NCBI GenBank assembly: GCA_964635575.1
Contig: CAZWNY010000019.1
Location: forward strand, 1 to 30,454
Length of the DNA stretch: 30,454 nucleotides
Direction of reading: 5' to 3'
Origin: GCA-2733415 sp964635575
GTDB lineage: Bacteria > Bacteroidota > Bacteroidia > Flavobacteriales > Flavobacteriaceae
Notes under the pieces: model-generated
Seen by the model: only the letters and a program-made list of their open reading frames with translations
Told to the model about the DNA's origin: nothing
Databases searched by the model: none
Position numbers and translations under genes: made by a program
Shown here: positions 7,186 to 15,905 of the stretch, piece by piece
Layout of the letters: every line of letters starts with the position of its first letter
How positions within the stretch are numbered: position 1 is the stretch's first letter

Positions 7186-7962
7186 ATGAAATATTTAATT
7201 ATCCCGATTTTAATTTTATTCAGTTTTATGAACCCCAAAAAGAACACCGTTAAGGTTGTTGAAATTGAATACTTAAATACCATTAAATATGATAGTATAA
7301 ATATTTCTTGGCAAGGAAATTGGGTTCTGAAAAGAATAGAAAACATGAGTACATTTGCTTACGGAGGATTAATAAAAAACACGATAAATACTAAAAAAAA
7401 CATTTCGATTAAGCCTTTGAAAAACAAGATTTTATATAAAAACTACACAAGCAATACGTTGCTATCTAAAGGTTCTGTTGGTTTTCGAGTTTTTAATATT
7501 AAAGATTCAATTAACATTATAAATTGGGACATAAAAACTGACCAACAAACAATACTTGGTTACACTTGTACTTTGGCAGAAAGCACATTTAGAGGCAGAA
7601 GTTATAAAGCATGGTTTACAAGTGATTTAATGGTTGGCGGTCCGTGGAAATTTGATGGTTTGCCAGGTATGATTTTAAAAGTAGGGTCAAAAGACAATTA
7701 TTTTTCTTATGAAGCCGTAAAAATACAAATAACGAATAAAGAAAAACACACAATAGATACTAGTAATCCCCATAAAAACGAGAAAACATTTTATACTTGG
7801 AGTGAGTTTAAAGAAAAATACAAAAAAAACGCCATAAAAACAAATAAATATATGCTTGGTAATAATACAAGAATATTTACACCACGTATAAAAAAAGAGC
7901 GCTATATTGAGGAAAACGACCCTGATTATAAAGCAAAAAAACCAGTTATACATAAGCATTAA
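7186..7962 (+). CDS. GLPGLI family protein
   Basis: The 258-residue protein has a short hydrophobic N-terminus (about 1-15, probable signal peptide or anchor) and the family signature region 'GYTCTLAESTFRGRSYKAWF' followed by 'GGPWKFDGLPGMIL' (about 125-164). The name-giving motif is GLPGMI here (158-163) instead of GLPGLI. The family is restricted largely to Bacteroidota, is exported, and has no established biochemical role. The C-terminus is Lys-rich. It lies 14 nt upstream of an outer membrane receptor-like gene on the same strand, a pairing often seen for this family, so the two probably act together at the outer membrane. Confidence 0.92.
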   Translation: MKYLIIPILILFSFMNPKKNTVKVVEIEYLNTIKYDSINISWQGNWVLKRIENMSTFAYGGLIKNTINTKKNISIKPLKNKILYKNYTSNTLLSKGSVGFRVFNIKDSINIINWDIKTDQQTILGYTCTLAESTFRGRSYKAWFTSDLMVGGPWKFDGLPGMILKVGSKDNYFSYEAVKIQITNKEKHTIDTSNPHKNEKTFYTWSEFKEKYKKNAIKTNKYMLGNNTRIFTPRIKKERYIEENDPDYKAKKPVIHKH

Positions 7963-7976
7963 TAAAGTAGTGTAGT

Positions 7977-10643
7977 ATGCGTATTAGGTTTTTTTTGTTT
8001 TTTGTTTTTTTGTGTGCTATTAAAGCGAATTCACAAACTATTTTTGGCACTATTGCTAATGCAAATACAAAAAAAACTATTTACGATGCAAATGTTATAA
8101 TTAAAGAACTCAGTAATCCTGCAAAAATTTCAGAATACACCGTTGTTAATAATGGTAGCTTTTTAATTAAATTAAAAAAAGAATACAAAACCATTTTAAT
8201 AGAGGTAAAGTCGTATGGTTTTTTAACCTACACAAAAATCATAAAAAACCCTATTGTAAATAAAAAATATGAATTACAGATATTGTTACAAAAAAATAAC
8301 AATCAATTAAACGAAGTTGTGATTGTAGCAAAAAAAAAGTTTGAAATAAAAAAAGACACTGTAATTTATAACGTATCGGCATATAAAGATGTTAATGACC
8401 GCAAAATAATTGATGTAATTACTAAATTACCAGGTATAGATTATGATAAGGAAACAGGACAAATAAAATACTTAGGAAAACCTGTAGAAACCGTTTTATT
8501 AGAAGGCGATAATTTATTTGACCACAATTACTCCATTGGCACAAAAAACATAAATGTGGACATGGTCAAACAAGTACAAGCTATTGAGAACTATTCGGAA
8601 AATCAATTATTAAAAGGTATCGAAAAAGGAGATAAAGTGGTGCTAAATTTAATTTTAAAAGAAGGTAAAATAGATTTTTCGGGTGATTTATCGTTAAGTG
8701 TTGGGCAATTTAAAGGACAAAAAGTAGCGTCTGACGTTAGTTCAAATGTTTTAAGTATTACAAAAAAATATAAATCGTTTGCAATATTTTCCCAAAACAA
8801 TGTAGGTACTAACTATTCGCCTTTCGATTATTTTAACTTTAATTTAAATGTGGAACAACTATTAGAAAAAAATTTTTTTGCTCAAAAAATTATACCAGAA
8901 ACTCAATTTTCAAACACGCTAGGTAATGAAAGAGTAAATATAAACAACCAATATTTTGCGAATTATAATTCAATTTTTAAAATTAATAAGCGATTAAAAG
9001 TAAAAACCAATTTGTATTATATTAATGATAAAATAACCAGTAATCAATTATTTGAAAACAATTACATTATTAATAACAATCAATTTACAACAATCGATAA
9101 CACATTTATAATTAAAAAGCCAGAGCAATACCGTGGTGATGTAGAAATAAAATACAACAGTTCCAAAAACTCTTTATTAGAGTATGATTTAAGGATAAGG
9201 CAAGAAAACATAGCAACAGCAAAAACTATTGTTTCTAACAACAACAATGGTTTTCAAACCGCTTTAAAAACAGACGATTTTTATTTGAAGCAAAGGCTAC
9301 TTTATACTCAAAAAATTTCATCTAAAAATGTATTTCAGTTTTTAGTAAATCAAGCTACTAATAATTTAGGACAAACGTATCAAATAAACCCATCGGTTGT
9401 AAACCCGGGTATTTATGATAGCGATACTCAAAAAATAATATTCAAAAAAACATATTTAGAAGCCCAAGCAACACTTTTAGGCTCTAGCAAAAAGGGAAAT
9501 AAGTATAGTTTTTCGATTGGTGGTTTTTTAGACAATAATGAACTGCAAACTAATTTGTTTAGTACAAATGGCACTGCAACAATGCATCAAAACAATGGCG
9601 TTAATAATGTACGATACTTTAAAAATAAGGCGTACCAAATAGGATCATATTATTTTAGGTTCGGTAATTGGAGTTTTTCTCCAGCATATTCACTTAGCTA
9701 TTTAAATCAAAAAATAAACAATTTAGAAAACGATACCACACAAACTACAAGTAATTTTATTGCGGAACCTTCATTAGGAATCCAATATAGTATAAATAAA
9801 ACTTCATATTTAAGAGCAAACGGCGGATATAATAAAACCTCTAATGCTGAAAGGTTTCTTTTTTTAAAACAAGTTTTAATAAATAACCGAATAACTGCAA
9901 GCAATACACCAAGTTTAGAATTACAAGAGTCAATAAATTACGGCATACATTATTCTAATAACGATTTATATCATCAATTTCAAATGAATATGAGTGTAAA
10001 TTACAGAAAAACTACAGGAAACTTTTTTACCAATACTACAGTTAACGAAAATATTGTACAAATTAATTATTTTTACTTACCGCAAAACAGAAATAATTTA
10101 AACTTTAATCATTCTGTATCCAAATATATTCCGTTTTTAGAATCTACTCTAAAATTAAACACAATGTATTCAATTTCGGAATATAAAAACATAGTCAATA
10201 ATTCAGCATTAAGGAATAATAAAAATAAAATTTTCAACGGTAATTTATCTATAAAAACAGCATTTGATGGATTTATAGATTTCGAGAACACCTTAGATTT
10301 TTTACAATCGGTTTCAGAAAATGAAAATAATAATGCATTTGTAAACAAATCGTTAAGTAATAATTTTATAATAAAACTAAAACCTTCAAGAAGATGGTCA
10401 GCAGTATTGTCTTCAAATTATTTTTTACCAAGTATCGATAATAAAGCAGAAGAATACATTTTTTTAGATGCATCAATACGATACAAACCTAAAAATGAAA
10501 AAATAGTATTTAATTTTATCACAAAAAACCTGTTAAATGAGGATAGTTTTGAGCAAATACAAATCTCCGATTTTTCAACAAGTATTTACAGAATTAATAT
10601 TTTGCCAAGGTATTATTTATTAAGTATGAGGTATAATTTTTAA
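7977..10643 (+). CDS. Outer membrane beta-barrel protein with carboxypeptidase-regulatory-like N-domain (TonB-receptor-like)
   Basis: The 888-residue protein has a signal peptide (about 1-19, cleaving before Q20), a carboxypeptidase-regulatory-like Ig-type domain (about 21-106), a plug-like region (about 112-230, including 'DVITKLPGIDYDKETGQIKYLGKPV'), then a long Asn/aromatic-rich barrel (about 231-888) ending in Phe, as outer membrane barrels do. It resembles the flavobacterial outer-membrane-barrel group related to TonB-dependent receptors. I see no clear TonB box, so active transport is not certain. It is probably co-transcribed with the GLPGLI gene upstream. Substrate unknown. It lies inside the region flanked by IS-like ends. 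Confidence 0.88.
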   Translation: MRIRFFLFFVFLCAIKANSQTIFGTIANANTKKTIYDANVIIKELSNPAKISEYTVVNNGSFLIKLKKEYKTILIEVKSYGFLTYTKIIKNPIVNKKYELQILLQKNNNQLNEVVIVAKKKFEIKKDTVIYNVSAYKDVNDRKIIDVITKLPGIDYDKETGQIKYLGKPVETVLLEGDNLFDHNYSIGTKNINVDMVKQVQAIENYSENQLLKGIEKGDKVVLNLILKEGKIDFSGDLSLSVGQFKGQKVASDVSSNVLSITKKYKSFAIFSQNNVGTNYSPFDYFNFNLNVEQLLEKNFFAQKIIPETQFSNTLGNERVNINNQYFANYNSIFKINKRLKVKTNLYYINDKITSNQLFENNYIINNNQFTTIDNTFIIKKPEQYRGDVEIKYNSSKNSLLEYDLRIRQENIATAKTIVSNNNNGFQTALKTDDFYLKQRLLYTQKISSKNVFQFLVNQATNNLGQTYQINPSVVNPGIYDSDTQKIIFKKTYLEAQATLLGSSKKGNKYSFSIGGFLDNNELQTNLFSTNGTATMHQNNGVNNVRYFKNKAYQIGSYYFRFGNWSFSPAYSLSYLNQKINNLENDTTQTTSNFIAEPSLGIQYSINKTSYLRANGGYNKTSNAERFLFLKQVLINNRITASNTPSLELQESINYGIHYSNNDLYHQFQMNMSVNYRKTTGNFFTNTTVNENIVQINYFYLPQNRNNLNFNHSVSKYIPFLESTLKLNTMYSISEYKNIVNNSALRNNKNKIFNGNLSIKTAFDGFIDFENTLDFLQSVSENENNNAFVNKSLSNNFIIKLKPSRRWSAVLSSNYFLPSIDNKAEEYIFLDASIRYKPKNEKIVFNFITKNLLNEDSFEQIQISDFSTSIYRINILPRYYLLSMRYNF

Positions 10644-10730
10644 ATAAAATGTGTGATGTTAAATTGATGTTTACACTACTATTTTATGAAGCAATCACAT
10701 TTTAAGACCGTTACAAAACACAATTAAACC
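10644..10730. other. Spacer after the receptor gene with a weak hairpin
   Basis: AAAATGTG-TGAT (10646-10657) can pair with ATCACATTTT (10694-10703) if two bases are bulged, with a loop of about 36 nt. As a terminator this is weak. No gene seen. Confidence 0.3.
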
Positions 10731-10826
10731 TCAACAATTATTTTTTTTTATAATTTTTACAAGATTCTTGAAAACTGAACGGTTTAGTTTTTGAATGGTT
10801 TGACCAAATAATGTTATTTTTGACAT
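10731..10826 (-). pseudogene. Transposase remnant, N-terminal ~31 codons only
   Basis: The 31-residue frame starts with an IS4/DUF4372-like N-terminus and ends at a TGA after a Lys/Asn-rich run. Full-length enzymes of this type are several hundred residues, so this cannot be functional. It reads away from dusB into the island. Confidence 0.55.
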
Positions 10827-10935
10827 AAAAGAAAGTTTTTTGTTTTGCAACTCAAAGATATTTGAGATACTTTAAGTTCTTTCTCTTTTTTATAAGTTTT
10901 TAAAAACATTTAGGGCGGGATTGGTGTAATACTAT
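10731..10935 (-). mobile_element. Relic of an IS element: terminal repeat plus transposase N-terminus
   Basis: On the minus strand the region begins beside the dusB stop with the inverted-repeat-like core CAATCCCGCCCTAAAT and about 90 nt of leader. An ATG follows at 10826 with a 31-codon frame, stop at 10731. Its first ~24 residues (MSKITLFGQTIQKLNRSVF..LV) resemble the N-terminus of Bacteroidota IS4-type transposases with a DUF4372 domain. The similarity ends after 'LVK'; the rest is missing. The matching inverted end is at 6206-6225. The family call is from memory of the motif, without a search. Confidence 0.6.
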
Positions 10936-10937
10936 TA

Positions 10938-11930
10938 TTATTCAAAAATAAAATCGCCAAAATCACGTGCGACGGTATCTAAAACTTTAAAAACGCCTTC
11001 AGAATCATCGGTAGTTACCATTTTTGTGCGATATTCTTTAAAGTGTGGTATTCCTCTAAAATAATTGGTATAATGTCGGCGGGTTTCAAAAACCCCTAAA
11101 CGCTCTCCTTTCCAATCAATAGACATTTGTAAATGACGGCGTGCCGCATCTATGCGTTCGCTCATTGTTGGTTTTTTTAAATGTTTTCCTGTTTTAAAAT
11201 AGTGTTTTACTTCTCTAAAAAACCAAGGATTTCCAATAGTCGCTCTACCAATCATACATCCATCTAAACCGTATTGATCTCGCATACGCATTGCATCTTC
11301 TGGTGTAGTAACATCTCCGTTGCCAAAAACAGGTATGTGCATTCGTTGGTTGTTTTTTACTGCTGCAATAGGTTTCCAATCGGCGTTACCTTTATACATT
11401 TGTGCTCGTGTACGTCCATGTATTGCAATAGCTTTACAGCCTACGTCTTGTAGGCGCTCTGCTACTTCTACAATTTTTATGGAATCGGCATCCCAACCTA
11501 AACGTGTTTTTACCGTTACGGGTAAGCTAGTGTGTTTTACCATTGCTTCGGTAAGAGAAACCATTAAATCGATGTTTTTTAAAATACCTGCTCCTGCTCC
11601 TTTAGAAACCACTTTTTTTACAGGACAACCAAAATTTATGTCAATAATGTCGGGTTTTGATTGTTCTACAATTTCGATGGTTCGCAACATCGATTCTAAA
11701 TTAGCTCCAAAAATTTGAATACCGACTGGACGTTCTTTTTCATAAATATCGAGCTTCATTTTGCTTTTTGCAGCATCACGTATTAATCCTTCCGAAGAAA
11801 TAAACTCTGTATATACCACATCTGCACCTTGTTCTTTACATAACGCTCTAAATGGAGGGTCACTTACGTCTTCCATTGGTGCTAATAATAAAGGAAAGTT
11901 AGGTAATTGTATGTCGCCTATTTTAATCAT
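10938..11930 (-). CDS. dusB: tRNA-dihydrouridine synthase (DusB type)
   Basis: This FMN enzyme reduces uridine to dihydrouridine in tRNA D-loops using NADPH. The 330-residue product has 'LLLAPMEDVSDPPFR' (FMN-binding N-terminus), 'DINFGCPVKKV' with the catalytic Cys C102, 'VKTRLGW' with K141, 'IAIHGRTRAQMYKG' with H171, and 'FGNGDV' plus 'GCMIGRATIGNPWFF' (phosphate-binding end of the TIM barrel). A helical C-terminal domain follows. The length is normal for DusB. Its stop codon lies directly beside the IS-like end at the island's right border. No perfect promoter was found upstream. Confidence 0.95.
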   Translation of the reverse strand: MIKIGDIQLPNFPLLLAPMEDVSDPPFRALCKEQGADVVYTEFISSEGLIRDAAKSKMKLDIYEKERPVGIQIFGANLESMLRTIEIVEQSKPDIIDINFGCPVKKVVSKGAGAGILKNIDLMVSLTEAMVKHTSLPVTVKTRLGWDADSIKIVEVAERLQDVGCKAIAIHGRTRAQMYKGNADWKPIAAVKNNQRMHIPVFGNGDVTTPEDAMRMRDQYGLDGCMIGRATIGNPWFFREVKHYFKTGKHLKKPTMSERIDAARRHLQMSIDWKGERLGVFETRRHYTNYFRGIPHFKEYRTKMVTTDDSEGVFKVLDTVARDFGDFIFE

Positions 11931-11967
11931 AAAAATGGTTTTTGAGTAAAAATATATTTTTTAGCAC

Positions 11968-12001
11968 AAAATACCTCGATCCAAATGGAATGAGGTATTT
12001 T
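11968..12001 (-). terminator. Intrinsic terminator downstream of the M28-PDZ peptidase gene
   Basis: A perfect 10-bp stem AAAATACCTC (11968-11977) / GAGGTATTTT (11992-12001) has a 14-nt loop. It lies 64 nt after the peptidase stop codon on the minus strand and upstream of dusB, so it should insulate dusB from the peptidase transcript. On the plus strand it also ends in TTTTT. Confidence 0.7.
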
Positions 12002-12065
12002 TATAATTTATAAAAATGATGCTAAACATTAAAAAAAAATTATTTTTTAGGTGTTTTTTTTGTAA

Positions 12066-13292
12066 CTAAAAAGTTAACGGTAATGTTACTTCTTTATCGC
12101 CTCTTTTTACAATAATTGTTGTTTTATCTCCTTTATTAAAAGCATTTAATACTTTCATGTAATCACGCATTCCTGTTACTTTAATATCTCCAATTTGTAT
12201 TACAATATCTCTTTTTATTATTCCTGCATTATGTGCTGGTTTTTCATCATTTACACCGTCAATTCTCATTCCTTTTCCGTCAAACATGTAATCAGGAACT
12301 ATTCCTAAGGTAACTTTAAATTTACGTCCTTTTGAGGTTTCATTTTTTGTTTTTTTAAATTCCAATGTTCCATTGTCATTTAAATCGGTAATAATATCAT
12401 AAAGATAGTTTGCAATGGTTTCCATGCCATCGTAATTTAGTTTTTCAGCATCATCTGAAGGTTTATGATAATCGTCATGCTGGCCTGTAAAAAAATGCAA
12501 TACTGGTATGTCTGTTAAATAAAATGAGGTGTGGTCAGACGGACCAATGCCAGACTCTTTTTTAATTAAACGAAATTTATTATTACTTGCTTTTAATACT
12601 TTTTTAAAATTAGGATTTGTTCCTACGCCATATACAGCTAAAGTACTGTCTTTTTTTAAACGACCTACCATATCCATATTAATCATATAATTAATATTTT
12701 TTGTAGGTATTGTTGCGTTTTTTACAAAATAATTAGACCCTAATAATCCCATTTCTTCTCCTGAAAAACTTAAAAATAAATAATTATTGTTTGTATTTGT
12801 GGTTTTTAAAAGTGCTGCGATATGTAATAAAACAGCAACTCCACTTGCGTTGTCGTCTGCGCCGTTATGTATCATTTTTTCTTTTCCTCTATATAGGGAA
12901 CCTTCAATCCCGTAACCTAAATGGTCATAGTGTGCGCCAATAACTACTGTTTTTTCTGCGTTATTATCTATAAATCCCATTACATTTCTACCTGTTGTGG
13001 TTTTTGTGGTTACACTATCTGTAAATTTTACTTTTGCATGTGGATGCGCTTTTGGAGTAAAAGTGAAATCTTGAAAATATCCATCACTTCCTTTAGGCTG
13101 TAAGCCTAATTCTTTAAAACGTGATGCAATATAATTTGCTGCAGCTACTTCTCCTGCTGTACCCGTTTGTCTTCCTTCTAGCTTATCATCCGCCAAAAAA
13201 GCAACATCTGCTTCTATTTTGTTTTCTAACTTCGATTCGGTTTTACAGGAAATTATCGTTATAAATAGAACGAGTATCGATATTTTTTTCAT
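12066..13292 (-). CDS. M28-family zinc peptidase with C-terminal PDZ domain, lipoprotein
   Basis: I place the start at 13292 (408 residues) because it gives a clean lipoprotein signal (MKKISILVLFITIISC, lipid Cys at 16) and because the likely promoter lies between this ATG and the in-frame start 8 codons upstream. Metal and catalytic residues of M28 are complete: H121 (GAHYDHLG), D147 (GADDNASG), E179/E180 (SGEEMG), D207 (NMDMVGR) and H276 (DDYHKPSDD). A PDZ domain follows (about 325-408, 'GMRIDGVNDEKPAHNAGIIKRD'). By family it is an aminopeptidase acting on exported peptides, attached to a membrane facing the periplasm. It is divergent from the PD40 lipoprotein gene. Confidence 0.92.
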   Translation of the reverse strand: MKKISILVLFITIISCKTESKLENKIEADVAFLADDKLEGRQTGTAGEVAAANYIASRFKELGLQPKGSDGYFQDFTFTPKAHPHAKVKFTDSVTTKTTTGRNVMGFIDNNAEKTVVIGAHYDHLGYGIEGSLYRGKEKMIHNGADDNASGVAVLLHIAALLKTTNTNNNYLFLSFSGEEMGLLGSNYFVKNATIPTKNINYMINMDMVGRLKKDSTLAVYGVGTNPNFKKVLKASNNKFRLIKKESGIGPSDHTSFYLTDIPVLHFFTGQHDDYHKPSDDAEKLNYDGMETIANYLYDIITDLNDNGTLEFKKTKNETSKGRKFKVTLGIVPDYMFDGKGMRIDGVNDEKPAHNAGIIKRDIVIQIGDIKVTGMRDYMKVLNAFNKGDKTTIIVKRGDKEVTLPLTF

Positions 13293-13313
13293 AATATATG
13301 TGTTATTTTTGCC

Positions 13314-13347
13314 CAAAATTAGACAATAAATTTTAGTTTAAACTCAA
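13314..13347 (-). promoter_or_regulatory. Promoter of the M28-PDZ peptidase gene
   Basis: On the minus strand TTG (13347-13345), a 23-nt spacer and TAATTTTG (13321-13314) match the consensus at its longest allowed spacing. It lies 21 nt before the chosen ATG and overlaps the alternative upstream start, which supports the shorter gene model. Confidence 0.6.
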
Positions 13348-13371
13348 AATAACACATTTATTCTTAAAATC

Positions 13372-14487
13372 ATGAAAAGCAACCTTTTATTATTAATAAC
13401 AATTATTATTTCACTTTTTTCTTGTAAAAAAGAAAAGGAAATACAGCAACCAAGTGATGCTAAATCTGGAGCAACTAAGGTTGTAAATATTGTTCATTAT
13501 CCACAAGAAAAACATTTAAAAAACGTTAAACAATTAACCTTTGGTGGCGATAATGCTGAGGCATATTGGAGTTTTGATGGAACTAAAATTGTATTTCAAG
13601 CAAATAACAAAAAATGGGGTTTAAATTGTGATCAAATTTATGTAAAGGATTTAAATCCGTTAGAAAAAGACGAAATCCCTCAACTAATTAGTACAGGAAA
13701 AGGACGTACAACTTGTAGCTATTTTTTACCTGGAGATAGTACTGTTGTATATTCTAGTACGCATTTAAAAAGTAAAGATTGCCCTGTTGCACCTAAAAAA
13801 GAAGATCATGGTGGTAAATATATTTGGCCTGTTTATGATAGTTTTGATATTTTTGTTTCAGACTTAAAAGGGAATATGGTTAAACAACTTACAAATAATG
13901 AAGGTTATGATGCTGAACCAACCGTTTCGCCAAAAGGAGATAAAATTGTTTTTACATCAACTCGTAGTGGTGATTTAGAATTATATACTATGAATATTGA
14001 TGGTAGCGATGTAAAACAAATTACTTTTGAGTTAGGTTATGATGGTGGAGCTTTTTTCTCGCCAGATGGAACAAAATTAATTTTCCGATCTTCACGTCCA
14101 AAAACACCTAAAGCAATTAAAGAATATAAAGATTTATTAACAATCGGCTTAGTAATGCCAACACATATGGAGTTATACACCTGTAATATTGATGGTAGCG
14201 ATTTAAGAAAAATTACCGATTTAGGTAGCGCCAATTGGGCGCCGTTTTTTCATCCTGACGGAAAAAAAATATTGTTTTCGACCAATCATCATAAAGAAAA
14301 ACATGATGGTTTTAACTTATTTATGATTGATTTAGATGGTAACAATTTAGAGCAAATTACTTTTGATGGTGTTTTTGATGCTTTTCCAATGTTTTCACCT
14401 AACGGAAAACAATTAATATTTTCATCAAATAGAAATAATGGTGGCGGACATGATACGAACTTGTTTGTAGCGGATTGGGTAGATTAA
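13372..14487 (+). CDS. PD40/TolB-like beta-propeller lipoprotein
   Basis: The 371-residue protein has a lipoprotein signal (hydrophobic 4-17, lipid Cys at 18 in 'SLFSCKK') and then repeated PD40 blades. Examples are 'AEPTVSPKGDKIVFTSTRSG', 'YDGGAFFSPDGTKLIFRSSR', 'NWAPFFHPDGKKILFSTN' and 'AFPMFSPNGKQLIFSSNR', each followed by 'LYTMNIDGSD'-type segments. This is the TolB-type propeller fold used for protein or ligand binding; no catalytic domain is attached. Partner unknown. It is probably periplasmic or surface-attached. It is followed by a strong hairpin shared with convergent hflX. Confidence 0.88.
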   Translation: MKSNLLLLITIIISLFSCKKEKEIQQPSDAKSGATKVVNIVHYPQEKHLKNVKQLTFGGDNAEAYWSFDGTKIVFQANNKKWGLNCDQIYVKDLNPLEKDEIPQLISTGKGRTTCSYFLPGDSTVVYSSTHLKSKDCPVAPKKEDHGGKYIWPVYDSFDIFVSDLKGNMVKQLTNNEGYDAEPTVSPKGDKIVFTSTRSGDLELYTMNIDGSDVKQITFELGYDGGAFFSPDGTKLIFRSSRPKTPKAIKEYKDLLTIGLVMPTHMELYTCNIDGSDLRKITDLGSANWAPFFHPDGKKILFSTNHHKEKHDGFNLFMIDLDGNNLEQITFDGVFDAFPMFSPNGKQLIFSSNRNNGGGHDTNLFVADWVD

Positions 14488-14514
14488 TTTTTTTTACATT
14501 ATAATTAATATCAT

Positions 14515-14554
14515 AAAAAATCTCCAACTACATTATGTAATTAGGAGATTTTTT
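14515..14554. terminator. Bidirectional terminator between the PD40 gene and hflX
   Basis: AAAAAATCTCC (14515-14525) and GGAGATTTTTT (14544-14554) form a perfect 11-bp stem flanked by A and T runs. It lies between the two convergent stop codons, so it can serve both genes. Confidence 0.85.
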
Positions 14555-14580
14555 AGTTTTTAATTCATTTTTTTTCGCAA

Positions 14581-15798
14581 TTATTCCGCATAATTTTCAT
14601 CATAATCAGGATATAAAAATTTGTTATACGGAAAACGGGTTACATGTATATGTCTTACTTCTTGGTACAATCGCTTCTTAAAATCTTCAATGTTTTCTTT
14701 TTCTGTAGCAGAAATAAATAGCGCATAATCCCCTATTTCATTCATCCATGTTTTTTTCCAATCCTCTAACGTATAATGTGCTTTGGTGCGTTCGGTTATT
14801 AAATCATCCTCGTCAATAGTTTCATGCTGATACGCATCAATTTTATTAAACACCATAATAATAGGTTTATCAGCACTTTTAATTTCATTTAAAATTTTAT
14901 GTACCGCTTCAATTTGATCCTCAAACTGTGGATGAGAAATATCTACAACATGTAATAATAAGTCTGCTTCACGAACCTCGTCTAAAGTGCTTTTAAAACT
15001 CTCTACCAATTGCGTTGGTAGCTTTCTTATAAAACCTACAGTATCACTCATTAAAAAAGGCAGGTTTTTAATCACTACTTTTCTAACCGTAGTATCTAAA
15101 GTTGCAAATAATTTATTTTCGGCAAATACCTGTGATTTTGAAACCGTATTCATTAGTGTGGATTTCCCAACATTAGTGTAGCCAACTAATGCAACACGTA
15201 CTAAGCTACCTCTGTTGCCACGTTGAGTTGCCATTTGTTTATCAATAGCTTGCATTTTTTTACGAAGTAACGATATTTTGTCCCGTACAATACGTCTGTC
15301 AGTTTCAATTTCAGTCTCGCCAGGGCCACGCATGCCAATACCACCACGTTGACGCTCAAGATGAGTCCATAATCCAGTTAGTCGAGGTAATAAATATTGA
15401 TATTGTGCTAACTCCACCTGAGTTCTAGCATAACTTGTCTGTGCGCGTTGTGCAAAAATATCTAAAATTAAAAGTGTTCTGTCTAGTACTTTACATAATA
15501 AAACGGCTTCAATATTTTTTTGTTGAGACGGTGTTAACTCATCATCAAAAATAGCAGTTCCTATTTCGTTCGCAGCAATAAAATCACGTACATCATTTAA
15601 TTTACCAGAACCTAAAAAAGTTTTCGGATTAGGAACATCCATTTTTTGAGTAAAACGTTTTATAACTTCTCCACCTGCAGTATAAGTTAAAAACTCTAGT
15701 TCATCTAAGTATTCGTTAGATTTTTCTTCGTTTTGTGCACGAGTAATTACACCTATTAATACCGTTTTTTCGTACGTATTACTTTTCTTTTCTATCAT
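14581..15798 (-). CDS. hflX: GTPase HflX
   Basis: HflX is a ribosome-associated GTPase that splits stalled or hibernating 70S ribosomes. The 405-residue product has the N-terminal HflX domain, the linker signature 'GLWTHLERQRGGIGMRGPGE' followed by 'TEIETDRR' (about 142-169), and a GTPase domain with G1 GYTNVGKS (206-213), G3 DTVG (252-255) and G4 NKID (318-321). The length is normal. It is convergent with the PD40 gene and divergent from the endonuclease-family gene. Confidence 0.96.
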   Translation of the reverse strand: MIEKKSNTYEKTVLIGVITRAQNEEKSNEYLDELEFLTYTAGGEVIKRFTQKMDVPNPKTFLGSGKLNDVRDFIAANEIGTAIFDDELTPSQQKNIEAVLLCKVLDRTLLILDIFAQRAQTSYARTQVELAQYQYLLPRLTGLWTHLERQRGGIGMRGPGETEIETDRRIVRDKISLLRKKMQAIDKQMATQRGNRGSLVRVALVGYTNVGKSTLMNTVSKSQVFAENKLFATLDTTVRKVVIKNLPFLMSDTVGFIRKLPTQLVESFKSTLDEVREADLLLHVVDISHPQFEDQIEAVHKILNEIKSADKPIIMVFNKIDAYQHETIDEDDLITERTKAHYTLEDWKKTWMNEIGDYALFISATEKENIEDFKKRLYQEVRHIHVTRFPYNKFLYPDYDENYAE

Positions 15799-15813
15799 GT
15801 TTTAATATATAAT

Positions 15814-15844
15814 CGAAACTAAACATCTCATTATTCTACTACAA
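15814..15844 (-). promoter_or_regulatory. Candidate promoter of hflX
   Basis: On the minus strand TTG (15844-15842), 20 nt, and TAGTTTCG (15821-15814) match the consensus with one mismatch. It lies 15 nt before the ATG. A perfect TAGTTTTG lies just upstream and overlaps this TTG, but it has no TTG of its own at the right distance. Confidence 0.42.
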
Positions 15845-15905
15845 AACTAAGTATTTAGCTTATATTTTTGTTACTTTAGAGTTTTATTTATCAATAAAAA
15901 TATTT

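Noticed and set aside
6201..10937. Target-site duplication around the putative IS ends
   Set aside because: The bases flanking the two ends do not show a convincing direct repeat.
13293..13316. 8-codon N-terminal extension of the M28-PDZ peptidase
   Set aside because: It would spoil the lipoprotein signal and overlaps the probable -7 element.
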